Origin: Planctomycetota bacterium
GTDB taxonomy: Bacteria > Planctomycetota > B15-G4 > JADJEK01
Direction: 5' to 3'
DNA length: 12,568 nucleotides
Assembly (NCBI GenBank): GCA_016795255.1
Contig: JAEUIB010000651.1
Location: 1 to 12,568, forward strand
Part shown: one piece after another, positions 1 through 6,278 of the stretch
Layout of the letters: each line of letters begins with the position of its first letter
Numbering within the stretch: the stretch's first letter is position 1
The notes under the pieces: model-generated
The model's database searches: none
The model's input: the letters and a program-made list of their open reading frames with translations, nothing else
What the model was told of the DNA's origin: nothing
Program-made: the position numbers and the translations under genes

Positions 1-308
1 TGATCTCGCGCGGCATCAAGACCGCGAACATCCTGAAGGGCATCCACCTGTCGATGGCGGGGCGGTTCCTGAAGTTGCTCGAAGCCTGCGACGCGCGCGG
101 CACGGTCGCCGTCTGCGGGGGGCTCGCGGCCGATGCCGGGCTCGTCGCGGCGATGAACGAGGAGGCCAAGCGCACGAACGCGCCGTTCTCGTTCGTCGCG
201 CCGAGCCACGCGATCCACGCCGGGGCGATCGGCGCCGCCTTGTGGGCGCGCTTCCGGGTCGAGAAACTCGCGCGCCTCGGTGTGGAGACCCCGGTCACGA
301 CGGTATGA
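1..308 (+). CDS. Benzoyl-CoA reductase D-subunit-like ATPase (BcrD/BadG/BzdQ type), C-terminal part
   Basis: The gene enters from the left edge, with reading frame from base 3, and ends at TGA 306-308. About 101 C-terminal residues are visible. The fold is the C-terminal half of the BadF/BadG/BcrA/BcrD ASKHA ATPase family. A glycine-rich nucleotide-binding loop (VCGGLAADAGL) is followed by a stretch of variable sequence and then AGAIGAALWARFR near the end. That closing motif is what I associate with D subunits of ATP-dependent class I benzoyl-CoA reductase rather than with the shorter 2-hydroxyacyl-CoA dehydratase activators. In that enzyme the A/D module hydrolyses ATP and passes low-potential electrons to the B/C module that reduces the aromatic ring. 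The cluster-ligating cysteines of the family lie upstream of the window and cannot be checked. It overlaps the next gene by 4 bp (ATGA), so the two are probably co-translated. A dehydratase activator is the alternative. Confidence 0.75.
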   Translation, partial: ISRGIKTANILKGIHLSMAGRFLKLLEACDARGTVAVCGGLAADAGLVAAMNEEAKRTNAPFSFVAPSHAIHAGAIGAALWARFRVEKLARLGVETPVTTV

Positions 309-1021
309 ACGAGTTCGCGTTCGAAGGCAGCAGTGTGGTCGTCACCGGCGGCGCGTCGGGGATCGGCGCCGCCGTCGTCGCCGCGTTCCTCGCGCGCGGC
401 GCGAACGTCGCCGTGCTCGACGTCCGCGACAGCGCAGACGCGCGGGCGAAGTCGTTCGTCGTCGACGTCACCGATGGCAGAGGCGTCGACGCGGCGATCG
501 ATGCGGCGGCTGCGGCGCACGGCGGACTCGACGTCGTCGTGTCGTGCGCGGGGATCACGCGCGACGCGGTGCTGTGGAAGATCTCCGACGCCGACTGGGA
601 CGCGGTGCTCGACGTGAACTTGAAGGGGACGTTCCTCGCACTGCGTGCAGCGGTGCCGCATCTGCGCGCGCGCAGTCGCGGAGCGGTCGTGCTGGTCGCG
701 TCGATCAACGGCGAGCGCGGGAAGTTCGGCCAGGCGAACTACTCCGCGAGCAAGGCGGGGGTCATCGCGCTCGGCAAGACCGCCGCGAAGGAGCTCGGCC
801 GTTTCGGCGTCCGCGTCAACGTCGTCGCACCCGGCTACATCGAAACCCCGATGACGCGCGACCTGCCGCCGGAGATCACGCAGCGCGCGGCCGCCGAGTC
901 GGCGCTCGGCCGCATCGGGAAGCCCGAGGAGGTCGCCGACGCGATCCTGTTCCTTTGTTCACCGTTGGCGCGGTACGTGACGGGGCAGGTGCTGCGCGTC
1001 GACGGGGGACAGTTGACGTGA
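305..1021 (+). CDS. SDR-family NAD(P)-dependent oxidoreductase (FabG/BadH-like)
   Basis: This 238-residue protein has the classical short-chain dehydrogenase length. Residues 14-21 (TGGASGIG) form the Rossmann cofactor loop. D39 at the end of the second strand suggests NAD(H) rather than NADP(H). CAG at 81-83 stands where NNAG is usual. N105, S133, Y146 and K150 form the catalytic tetrad, with the normal 13-residue Ser-Tyr and 4-residue Tyr-Lys spacing. The C-terminal YVTGQVLRVDGG is typical of FabG-like SDRs. The start ATG at 305 overlaps the upstream stop; an in-frame extension to 242 would add a tail that overlaps the previous gene and has no family match. Next to a BcrD-like gene, a role in alicyclic or hydroxyacyl-CoA beta-oxidation is plausible, comparable to BadH (2-hydroxycyclohexanecarboxyl-CoA dehydrogenase). 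The sequence alone cannot separate this from a 3-oxoacyl reductase. Confidence 0.88.
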   Translation: MNEFAFEGSSVVVTGGASGIGAAVVAAFLARGANVAVLDVRDSADARAKSFVVDVTDGRGVDAAIDAAAAAHGGLDVVVSCAGITRDAVLWKISDADWDAVLDVNLKGTFLALRAAVPHLRARSRGAVVLVASINGERGKFGQANYSASKAGVIALGKTAAKELGRFGVRVNVVAPGYIETPMTRDLPPEITQRAAAESALGRIGKPEEVADAILFLCSPLARYVTGQVLRVDGGQLT

Positions 1022-1062
1022 CGGAGCGGCCGGCTGCTCGGTGACCGCGTCGGCGGTTCGAC

Positions 1063-1089
1063 TCGACCCCTCGGAACGGGTCGATCTTT
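1063..1089 (+). terminator. Candidate intrinsic terminator after the SDR gene
   Basis: A perfect inverted repeat, TCGACCC (1063-1069) and GGGTCGA (1078-1084), encloses an 8-base loop and is followed at once by TCTTT. It lies 41 bp after the SDR stop codon, where transcription of the BcrD-like/SDR unit could end. The T tract is short and interrupted, so the call is tentative. Confidence 0.4.
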
Positions 1090-1094
1090 CCAGC

Positions 1095-1174
1095 CACCTG
1101 ATCGACCAGGTGTCCGAAGCGGCGCCCCGGTCGCGAAACGACCGAGTTCACAGCCGCCGTATCCCAGGTGTCCG
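1095..1174. repeat. Short dyad and 11-bp direct repeat upstream of the Rrf2 gene
   Basis: The 11-mer CCAGGTGTCCG occurs at 1106-1116 and again at 1164-1174, 58 bp apart start to start. The first copy overlaps a dyad, CACCTG (1095-1100) and CAGGTG (1107-1112). Both copies lie in the 250-bp gap between the SDR gene and the Rrf2-family regulator. They could be regulator binding sites, but an 11-bp repeat in GC-rich DNA can arise by chance. No other clear promoter or gene is visible in this gap. Confidence 0.25.
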
Positions 1175-1271
1175 GCGAGGTCGTTGGAGCACGCCGTCGT
1201 CGTTCGGTTGCGGGTGTAGCCCGCGCTCGGATGCCGCGCGTTTCCCATCCGCTGCTATGGTTCGCGCACTC

Positions 1272-1703
1272 ATGAACTGGAACAAGAGCACTCGCCTCGG
1301 CCTCTACGCCGCCCTCGAAATGGCCCGGGCGCCAGATCGCCTCGTCACGAAGGGCGAGATCGCATCGCGCTACCGCGTATCCGCGCACCACCTGTCGAAG
1401 GTGCTGCAACAGCTCGTGCGTTCGGGGTTGGCCCGTGCGGTCGCCGGCGTCGCCGGCGGCTACCGCCTCGCGAAGCCCGCGAAGTCGATCACGCTGCTCG
1501 ACGTCGTCGAAGTGTTCGAAGGGAAGCTCGAGCTGAAGCGATGCCTACTCGCCGACGACGGCGCCGACCCGTGCGGAGCACTTTCGACCTGCCGCCTGAA
1601 GCGCGTGTTCGACGAGATCGAACACCAGGCGTACTTCACGCTGAAGTCGATCCCGCTGTCGTCCCTGGTCGAGACCGCGACGCCGGCGCGCGGGAAAGCG
1701 TGA
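1272..1703 (+). CDS. Rrf2-family transcriptional regulator with a three-cysteine Fe-S-type motif
   Basis: This is a 143-residue protein of normal Rrf2 length. Residues about 5-68 form the winged helix: an N-terminal helix, EIASRYRVSAHHLSKVLQQL as the helix-turn-helix recognition segment, and VAGGYRLAKP as the wing. The dimerisation helix follows (TLLDVVEVFEG, residues 74-84). C91, C101 and C107 sit in the loop where IscR and NsrR hold a [2Fe-2S] or [4Fe-4S] cluster. The spacing is CX9CX5C, longer in the first interval than the CX5CX5C of IscR. Such proteins sense Fe-S supply, nitric oxide or redox state and repress or activate by direct DNA binding. ATG 1272 is preferred because it gives the usual short N terminus; ATG 1257 is an in-frame alternative, and neither has a clear Shine-Dalgarno. 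It may control the neighbouring BcrD-like/SDR genes, whose enzymes are oxygen-sensitive, but this is inference. Confidence 0.88.
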   Translation: MNWNKSTRLGLYAALEMARAPDRLVTKGEIASRYRVSAHHLSKVLQQLVRSGLARAVAGVAGGYRLAKPAKSITLLDVVEVFEGKLELKRCLLADDGADPCGALSTCRLKRVFDEIEHQAYFTLKSIPLSSLVETATPARGKA

Positions 1704-1833
1704 GGCGGACGGAAGACGTCGAACGGGAGGAACTCGAAAATCGACGCGATGCCCGACTGCGTCACGATCCGACCGGTCGTTGCCGTGGAGGCCGCCACCC
1801 CATCGAACAGCCGACCAGAGGTAAGACGCGGGC

Positions 1834-1861
1834 TTGACGATCCCGGTTCGCGCCGCATACT
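1834..1861 (+). promoter_or_regulatory. Candidate sigma70-type promoter for the secreted-protein operon
   Basis: TTGACG (1834-1839, five of six matches to the -35 consensus) is followed after 16 bp by CATACT (1856-1861, four of six matches to the -10 consensus). Transcription would start near 1868, leaving a leader of about 44 nt before ATG 1912. The placement is sensible, but Planctomycetota promoter rules are poorly known to me. Confidence 0.35.
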
Positions 1862-1897
1862 CCGCCGCATCGGGATCATCGCTTCATCACGAAGGGT

Positions 1898-1904
1898 AGG
1901 AGGA
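1898..1904 (+). promoter_or_regulatory. Strong Shine-Dalgarno site that fixes the beta-helix gene start
   Basis: AGGAGGA lies 7 nt before ATG 1912. This is among the best ribosome binding sites in the window. It shows that translation is meant to start at 1912, in the frame that encodes the signal peptide, and not at GTG 1988 in the frame of the mature protein. Confidence 0.75.
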
Positions 1905-1911
1905 TTACGCA

Positions 1912-3454
1912 ATGAGGACCGGGCTGTTCGCGATCGTCTTGTTCGCCGTCACCGCAACCGGGGGGGGGGGCGCAAACGACGTGGTACGTGGATGTTCAAA
2001 ACGGCAGTGATGCTTGGAGCGGCTCGGCGACGCGACCGTTCAAGACGATCACGCGCGCACTGAATCCGGCATTCGGCTCGACGCTGCAAGACGGAGATAC
2101 CGTGTCCATCGCGCCCGGTTACTACCAAGGCGCACCGGGTGGAGTCGGCGGAGAGGACTTTCCGCTCATCACCGCGGTGGGGCGCAAGAACATCACGATC
2201 GCGGGAACGTTGGGGCCTGATTCGCAAACATCGACGACGATCCGGGCCGTCGTCCCGAACCCGTTCGGCGGTGGCTTCTCGAACTTCCCGTTCACCACAG
2301 AGCCGGTGTGCCTCTATGTGAACGAGGGATGGACCGTCAGTGGACTCGTTTTCGAGCACGCCGCGTTCAACAAGGTTCCGGTCAGCACGAATCCGGCGAT
2401 CCAGATCACCGGCATTCGCATCGTGGACTTGCCCGGCCCCTCGCCGACGACGGACGTACGCATCATGAACTGTCGCTTCCTCGACGGCTTCATCGGCCTA
2501 CATCTCGTCGATACCAACGCCAGCACGATCGCGACGCCGCGATTCGTACTGGTTAGCACGTGTTGGTTCGACGGACATGGTCCTGTGAAGGCGCCGGATC
2601 CACAACTGTCCGGTGTTCCCCAGTCCGATCGCGGGCACCAGGGTCTGTTGACTCAGAATCACCGCTCGATGACGATCAACGTCGCGGGTTGCCTCTTCAC
2701 CAACAATCATGATGGACTCGAATCGGGGAATGGCCCTTTCAAGGACGCCACGATCAACATCACCCGAAGTACGTTCAGCGGGAACGAGAACGGCCTAGAG
2801 GTAGGAAGTGGGGCGCTGGCAGTCGCTGCTTCGAATTTCATTCTCTGTGACGCAAATGACCCGGTAGACGGTGGCGTGGGTGAAGCCGTGCTGGGGGAAC
2901 TCTCGACGAGCGGCATTGGGCTCCGGGGCACGGCGCTTCCTGGATCCACCTTGACCGTTCGCACGACGACGTTCGACCGGTGCCAAACGGGTGCGCAGGT
3001 TCGGATGGCCGGATTTGCCTCTCTGGACTTTGGATCGGATACGTTGACCGATCCGGGGTCGAATCGGTTCTTGACCGACATCACGGTGCCCTGGCCACTG
3101 GGCGAGGCATTTCGTGCCCCGTACTGCGGATTGGCGAACAACGGAGACACACCGGTGTTGGCGATGGGCAACCTGTGGACCTATGACGCGTCCGGCGCCG
3201 CTCCGTTCGACTTCAATCAACAAGCTCTCCCCGTCGTCATCGATGGCGTCACGTACGGCTCCTACGACAGCTACACCTCGCCAGTGGTCTTCTCGAATGC
3301 GAACGGCGTCAACTTCGACGGTGCCACTGGATTCCCGAAGCCACGGCCGACGTCACCTACGCCGACGGACCCGAACTCGCCGTGGAATCTCAGCACGGGA
3401 ACCCCAATCATCATCGGTGGTGTGTCGATCACTCCGTCGATCCAAGTGCGGTGA
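1912..3454 (+). CDS. Secreted right-handed beta-helix protein (DUF1565/pectate-lyase-like fold), frameshifted at a poly-G tract
   Basis: As written, translation from ATG 1912 gives a signal-peptide-like start (MRTGLFAIVLFAVTAT), runs through G11 at 1960-1970 and stops at TGA 2008-2010 after 32 residues. The rest of the gene is open in the next frame to TGA 3452-3454. With one G fewer, the reading becomes a 513-residue protein: a hydrophobic signal peptide, probable cleavage near A20/Q21 (GGGA|QTTWYVDV), then WYVD...GSATRPFKTITRAL, typical of DUF1565 beta-helix proteins. Rung-like repeats follow near residues 182 (RIMNCRFLDG), 213, 253 (CLFTNNHDGLESG), 280 (STFSGNENGLEVGSG) and 347, and the C-terminal tail is Pro/Thr-rich. 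No catalytic site is evident; a polysaccharide-binding, lyase or structural surface role are all possible. It overlaps the FG-GAP gene by 4 bp. The frame break may be phase variation, a homopolymer sequencing error or decay; the otherwise intact body argues against old decay. Confidence 0.8.
1960..1970 (+). repeat. Homopolymeric G11 tract inside the signal-peptide coding region
   Basis: Eleven consecutive G residues sit between the hydrophobic core of the signal peptide and the predicted cleavage site. Ten G joins the signal peptide in frame to the mature beta-helix protein, as would thirteen. Eleven or twelve G puts them out of frame. It is the longest G run I can see in the window. Tracts of this kind mutate by slipped-strand mispairing and serve as on/off switches in other bacteria; they are also a common site of sequencing error. 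Confidence 0.85.
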
Positions 3455-5178
3455 GAAGGCACGTGAACCACCTCATCGCTTTTTTCGCATTCTCGCTGTG
3501 GGCTCCACCAGCGCTCGCCCAGGTCACGCTGAATGAGACCATCGTCTATCCGCCCGTTTGGTCGAACTCCTCGTTTGGAGCATCGGCAGCCATCGGAGAC
3601 GTCGACGGAGATGGACAATTCGACCTCGCGGTAGGTTATCCGCTCATGGATGCCGGCCGAGGCGGAGCTTACGTCTTCTTCGGACCCGACTTTGCTTCGT
3701 CAATGAAGGTCACGCACCCGACATTCAAGGCCGCCGGAGCGAACTACGCGGGCGACTGGTGGGGCTACATTCGCGTCGACGACGTGAACGAGGATGGATT
3801 CGGCGATGTCTACATCGCGGCAGCGCAAGCGCTACCCCTGACGGGAAGTCCGCCGAAAGCCGGTCGTGCGCGAGTCTTCTTCGGACCGGATCTCGCCAAT
3901 TCGATCGAGCTCGCTCCTCCGATACCGTCCATGGCTTTCCAGGGATTCGGGGGGCCGGCCGACTTCGGTGACGTCACTGGCGACGGGGTTCGCGACATCG
4001 TCGTGGGTTCGACGCTGTACTGGAGTCACGGGTCGTCGGGACGGATCAGCGTATTCGACGGCGCGACGGGCTTCGTCGGACCCGCGATCGAGATGTCCCC
4101 TCCGCCCGGCGTGTACTACGGCGGTGCCTGGGGTGATGCGTTGCTCGTCGAGGACTTCGATGGTGATGGGGGAGACGACGTTCTCGTCGTTCAAGCCGTC
4201 CTACAGCCCATGCAGTCAGCAGAAGCCTTCATCAAGCATGGGCTCGATCAGGGTCTCGGGTATTTCCCGTGGCCATTCTCGGGCGCCAACCTGGACATCC
4301 CGTCACGCCGCGCGCAGTTCGTCGACGTGAATGGCGATGGTGTGAAGGATCTTCTGACCCATATGCCGAGTACGTTTCCCATCGGTCAGGCGGGTCGGCT
4401 CGTCATTCAGCATGGTCCAACGTATCTGACCTCCCAAGTCGTGAAGGGGTCGCTCGAGAACTCCTACGACGGCTTCGCACACTCGTTCGATATCGGGGAC
4501 GTGGACCGCGACGGCCATGTCGACATCGCATGCGGTCAACCAGGTCTCGACGTCCCGGGAACACCAGGCGGAGACCATTGGGCCGGCCGGATGACCATCT
4601 TCTTCGGGCCGACGTTCGCGCAGTCGATGGAATTCAACGGCTCCTATCATCAAGTGCAAATGGGTACCCGAGTCCTCATCGCCGATACCGACGCGGATGG
4701 GTTCGGCGAGGTCTTCGCCACCGAAGAGGAGTGGGGTCCGGGGCGCGTCCATGTCTATCGACACCACACGTTGCGGCTGACGGGACCGACCGAAGCATCC
4801 GTGACGACCGGGACCACGCTGCCGATGTCGATCGAGGTCGGCAAACTGTCGGCGAACGCGCCGTACCTCATGTTGATGTCGGCGAGCGGCTCGACGCCCG
4901 GGCTCACCGTCCCGTACGCGGGCGGCTCGATCCACGTGCCGCTGCAATTCGATGCGCTGACGTCGGCGGGACTGTCGCTGGTCAACTCGCCGCTGTGCGC
5001 GAACTTCATGAGCACGTTGGACGCGAATGGCACCGCGACCGCGACACTCTCGATCCCGGGAGGCGTGATCAGTCCCGTGTTCGCGGGTCTCTCGATCACC
5101 TGTGCGGCGGTCGTCGGAGACCCTCAGGGCAACATCGCGTACGCGACTCGATCCGTCGCGATCCCCTTGGTTCCGTGA
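3451..5178 (+). CDS. Secreted FG-GAP/VCBS seven-bladed beta-propeller protein with a C-terminal beta domain
   Basis: This 575-residue exported protein has a signal peptide at residues 1-23 (RRH n-region, IAFFAFSLW core, cleavage ALA|Q). Seven integrin-alpha-like FG-GAP repeats follow, each with a DxDxDG-type calcium loop, starting at D50, D111, D174, D235, D292, D350 and D412. The spacing is about 60 residues, which fits a closed seven-bladed propeller. The phrase FFGPxFAxS recurs between blades. Residues 442-575 form a separate beta-rich domain (T-x-G-T-x-L stretch, YLMLMSASGSTPG, STLDANGTATATL). I recall such a domain at the C terminus of many secreted Planctomycetota proteins, where it may help surface retention. 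The role is probably adhesion or extracellular ligand binding; no enzyme motif is seen. GTG 3451 is chosen because it supplies the positive n-region and overlaps the upstream stop by 4 bp; GTG 3463 is the alternative, close to AAGG. Expression is probably coupled to the beta-helix gene. Confidence 0.85.
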   Translation: MRRHVNHLIAFFAFSLWAPPALAQVTLNETIVYPPVWSNSSFGASAAIGDVDGDGQFDLAVGYPLMDAGRGGAYVFFGPDFASSMKVTHPTFKAAGANYAGDWWGYIRVDDVNEDGFGDVYIAAAQALPLTGSPPKAGRARVFFGPDLANSIELAPPIPSMAFQGFGGPADFGDVTGDGVRDIVVGSTLYWSHGSSGRISVFDGATGFVGPAIEMSPPPGVYYGGAWGDALLVEDFDGDGGDDVLVVQAVLQPMQSAEAFIKHGLDQGLGYFPWPFSGANLDIPSRRAQFVDVNGDGVKDLLTHMPSTFPIGQAGRLVIQHGPTYLTSQVVKGSLENSYDGFAHSFDIGDVDRDGHVDIACGQPGLDVPGTPGGDHWAGRMTIFFGPTFAQSMEFNGSYHQVQMGTRVLIADTDADGFGEVFATEEEWGPGRVHVYRHHTLRLTGPTEASVTTGTTLPMSIEVGKLSANAPYLMLMSASGSTPGLTVPYAGGSIHVPLQFDALTSAGLSLVNSPLCANFMSTLDANGTATATLSIPGGVISPVFAGLSITCAAVVGDPQGNIAYATRSVAIPLVP

Positions 5179-5194
5179 TGCTCGTTCCCCTCAC

Positions 5195-6199
5195 TCACCC
5201 CCGGCTCTCGAGGAACTCCTTCAGGTCGTCGGGGAGCTCCGACGTGATCTCGAGGAACCCGTCCTTCATCGGGTGACGGATCTTCAGGCGGTGCGCGTGC
5301 AGCGCCTGGCGCGGCAGCAACAGGCGCGCGCGGTCGTCCTCGGTCAGGCGGTCTTCTTGGTAGCGGATGAAGATCTCTTCGTCGGGGCCGTAGATCTTGT
5401 CGCCGACGATCGGGTGGCCGATCGACGCGAGGTGGACGCGGATCTGGTGGTGGCGTCCAGTGAAGAGCTGGATCTTCACCAGCGCGAAGCCCGGCACGGT
5501 CGCGATGACTTCGTAGCCGGTGCGGGCCGGTTGGCCGTCCTCGCGCACGGCGCGCTTCAGGCCGACCGCGCTGCCGACCGCTTCGCCGATCGGAGCGTCG
5601 ATGATGCCGCGCCGCGCCGCCGGCACGCCGTAGACGATCGCGAGGTAGTCCTTCTCGGTCTCGCGCTCGCGGAACATCTCGGACACGGCGCGGTGCGCCG
5701 CGTCGTCCTTCGCGACGAGCAGCACGCCGGACGTCTCGAGATCGAGCCGGTGGCACAGCTTCGGCACGATGTCGCGCTCGGGGTCGTCGAACTTGCGATA
5801 GGCCTTGTGCAGCTCGCCGATGACGGTGCGGTAGAGGTTGCGGCCGGCCGGATGCACGGCGACGTCGGGCGGCTTGTCGACCGCGACGAAAAAGCGGTCC
5901 TCGTAGAGCTTCTTCAAGGTCGCGTCGGTCGAGCGCGTGCCGCTCTCGTACTCGACGTCGCGCTTCGGCTTCGGCAGCGTGACCGACAACACGTCGCCGG
6001 TCAGCACCGTGATCGCGACGCGCGTCGGCACCGTGCGTTCGCCGCGGCGCACCAGCGAGACCTGCTCGTCCTTCACCAGACTCTGGATGCTCGTGCGCGA
6101 CCGCCAGCGCATCTTGCGGGTCAGGAACGCGTCGAGACGCAGCCCGTTCTCGACGGGGTCGACCGAGTAGGCCACCTCGCGGGAGAACACGACGGTCAT
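5195..6199 (-). CDS. RluA-family 23S rRNA/tRNA pseudouridine synthase
   Basis: This 334-residue enzyme isomerises specific uridines in structured RNA to pseudouridine. An S4-like RNA-binding domain occupies residues about 19-75 (GLRLDAFLTRK onward). The catalytic domain follows, with the family signature HRLDLETSG at 150-158, where D153 is the catalytic aspartate. The tyrosine motif is EKDYLAIVYG, and the RluA/RluD-type motif TGRHHQIRVHLASIGHPIVGDKIYG appears as GRHHQIRVHLA then GHPIVGDKIYG. The length and the N-terminal S4 domain resemble RluC/RluD rather than RluA itself; the exact target site cannot be told. ATG 6199 begins directly before the conserved part and has no visible Shine-Dalgarno. 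Starting further upstream would run into the divergent recD2 gene. It converges on the FG-GAP gene, leaving only 16 bp between stop codons. Confidence 0.9.
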   Translation of the reverse strand: MTVVFSREVAYSVDPVENGLRLDAFLTRKMRWRSRTSIQSLVKDEQVSLVRRGERTVPTRVAITVLTGDVLSVTLPKPKRDVEYESGTRSTDATLKKLYEDRFFVAVDKPPDVAVHPAGRNLYRTVIGELHKAYRKFDDPERDIVPKLCHRLDLETSGVLLVAKDDAAHRAVSEMFRERETEKDYLAIVYGVPAARRGIIDAPIGEAVGSAVGLKRAVREDGQPARTGYEVIATVPGFALVKIQLFTGRHHQIRVHLASIGHPIVGDKIYGPDEEIFIRYQEDRLTEDDRARLLLPRQALHAHRLKIRHPMKDGFLEITSELPDDLKEFLESRG

Positions 6200-6215
6200 G
6201 GGGGGAGTGGTTTTC

Positions 6216-6245
6216 TTGCGCACGGCGAGCGGCGCGGATGATAAC
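6216..6245 (+). promoter_or_regulatory. Weak promoter candidate for recD2-rsgA
   Basis: In the 79-bp divergent gap, TTGCGC (6216-6221) and GATAAC (6240-6245), 18 bp apart, are the nearest thing to a sigma70-type promoter. GATAAC is a fair -10 match, while TTGCGC matches only the TTG of the -35 box. The stretch is otherwise GC-rich, and no palindromic operator was seen. Confidence 0.25.
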
Positions 6246-6278
6246 CCGGTGACGCGCGCGGCCGTCCGCGCGTCCGAC

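Noticed and set aside
1988..3454. Starting the beta-helix protein at GTG 1988 as a cytoplasmic protein.
   Set aside because: There is no Shine-Dalgarno before it. The strong one at 1898-1904 and the signal peptide belong to ATG 1912, and the residues just before 1988 (AQTTWY) read as a normal mature N terminus.
6197..6206. The G6 run after the RluA start codon as a second contingency tract.
   Set aside because: Six G is too short to be a likely slippage hotspot, and it lies outside the coding part of both genes.
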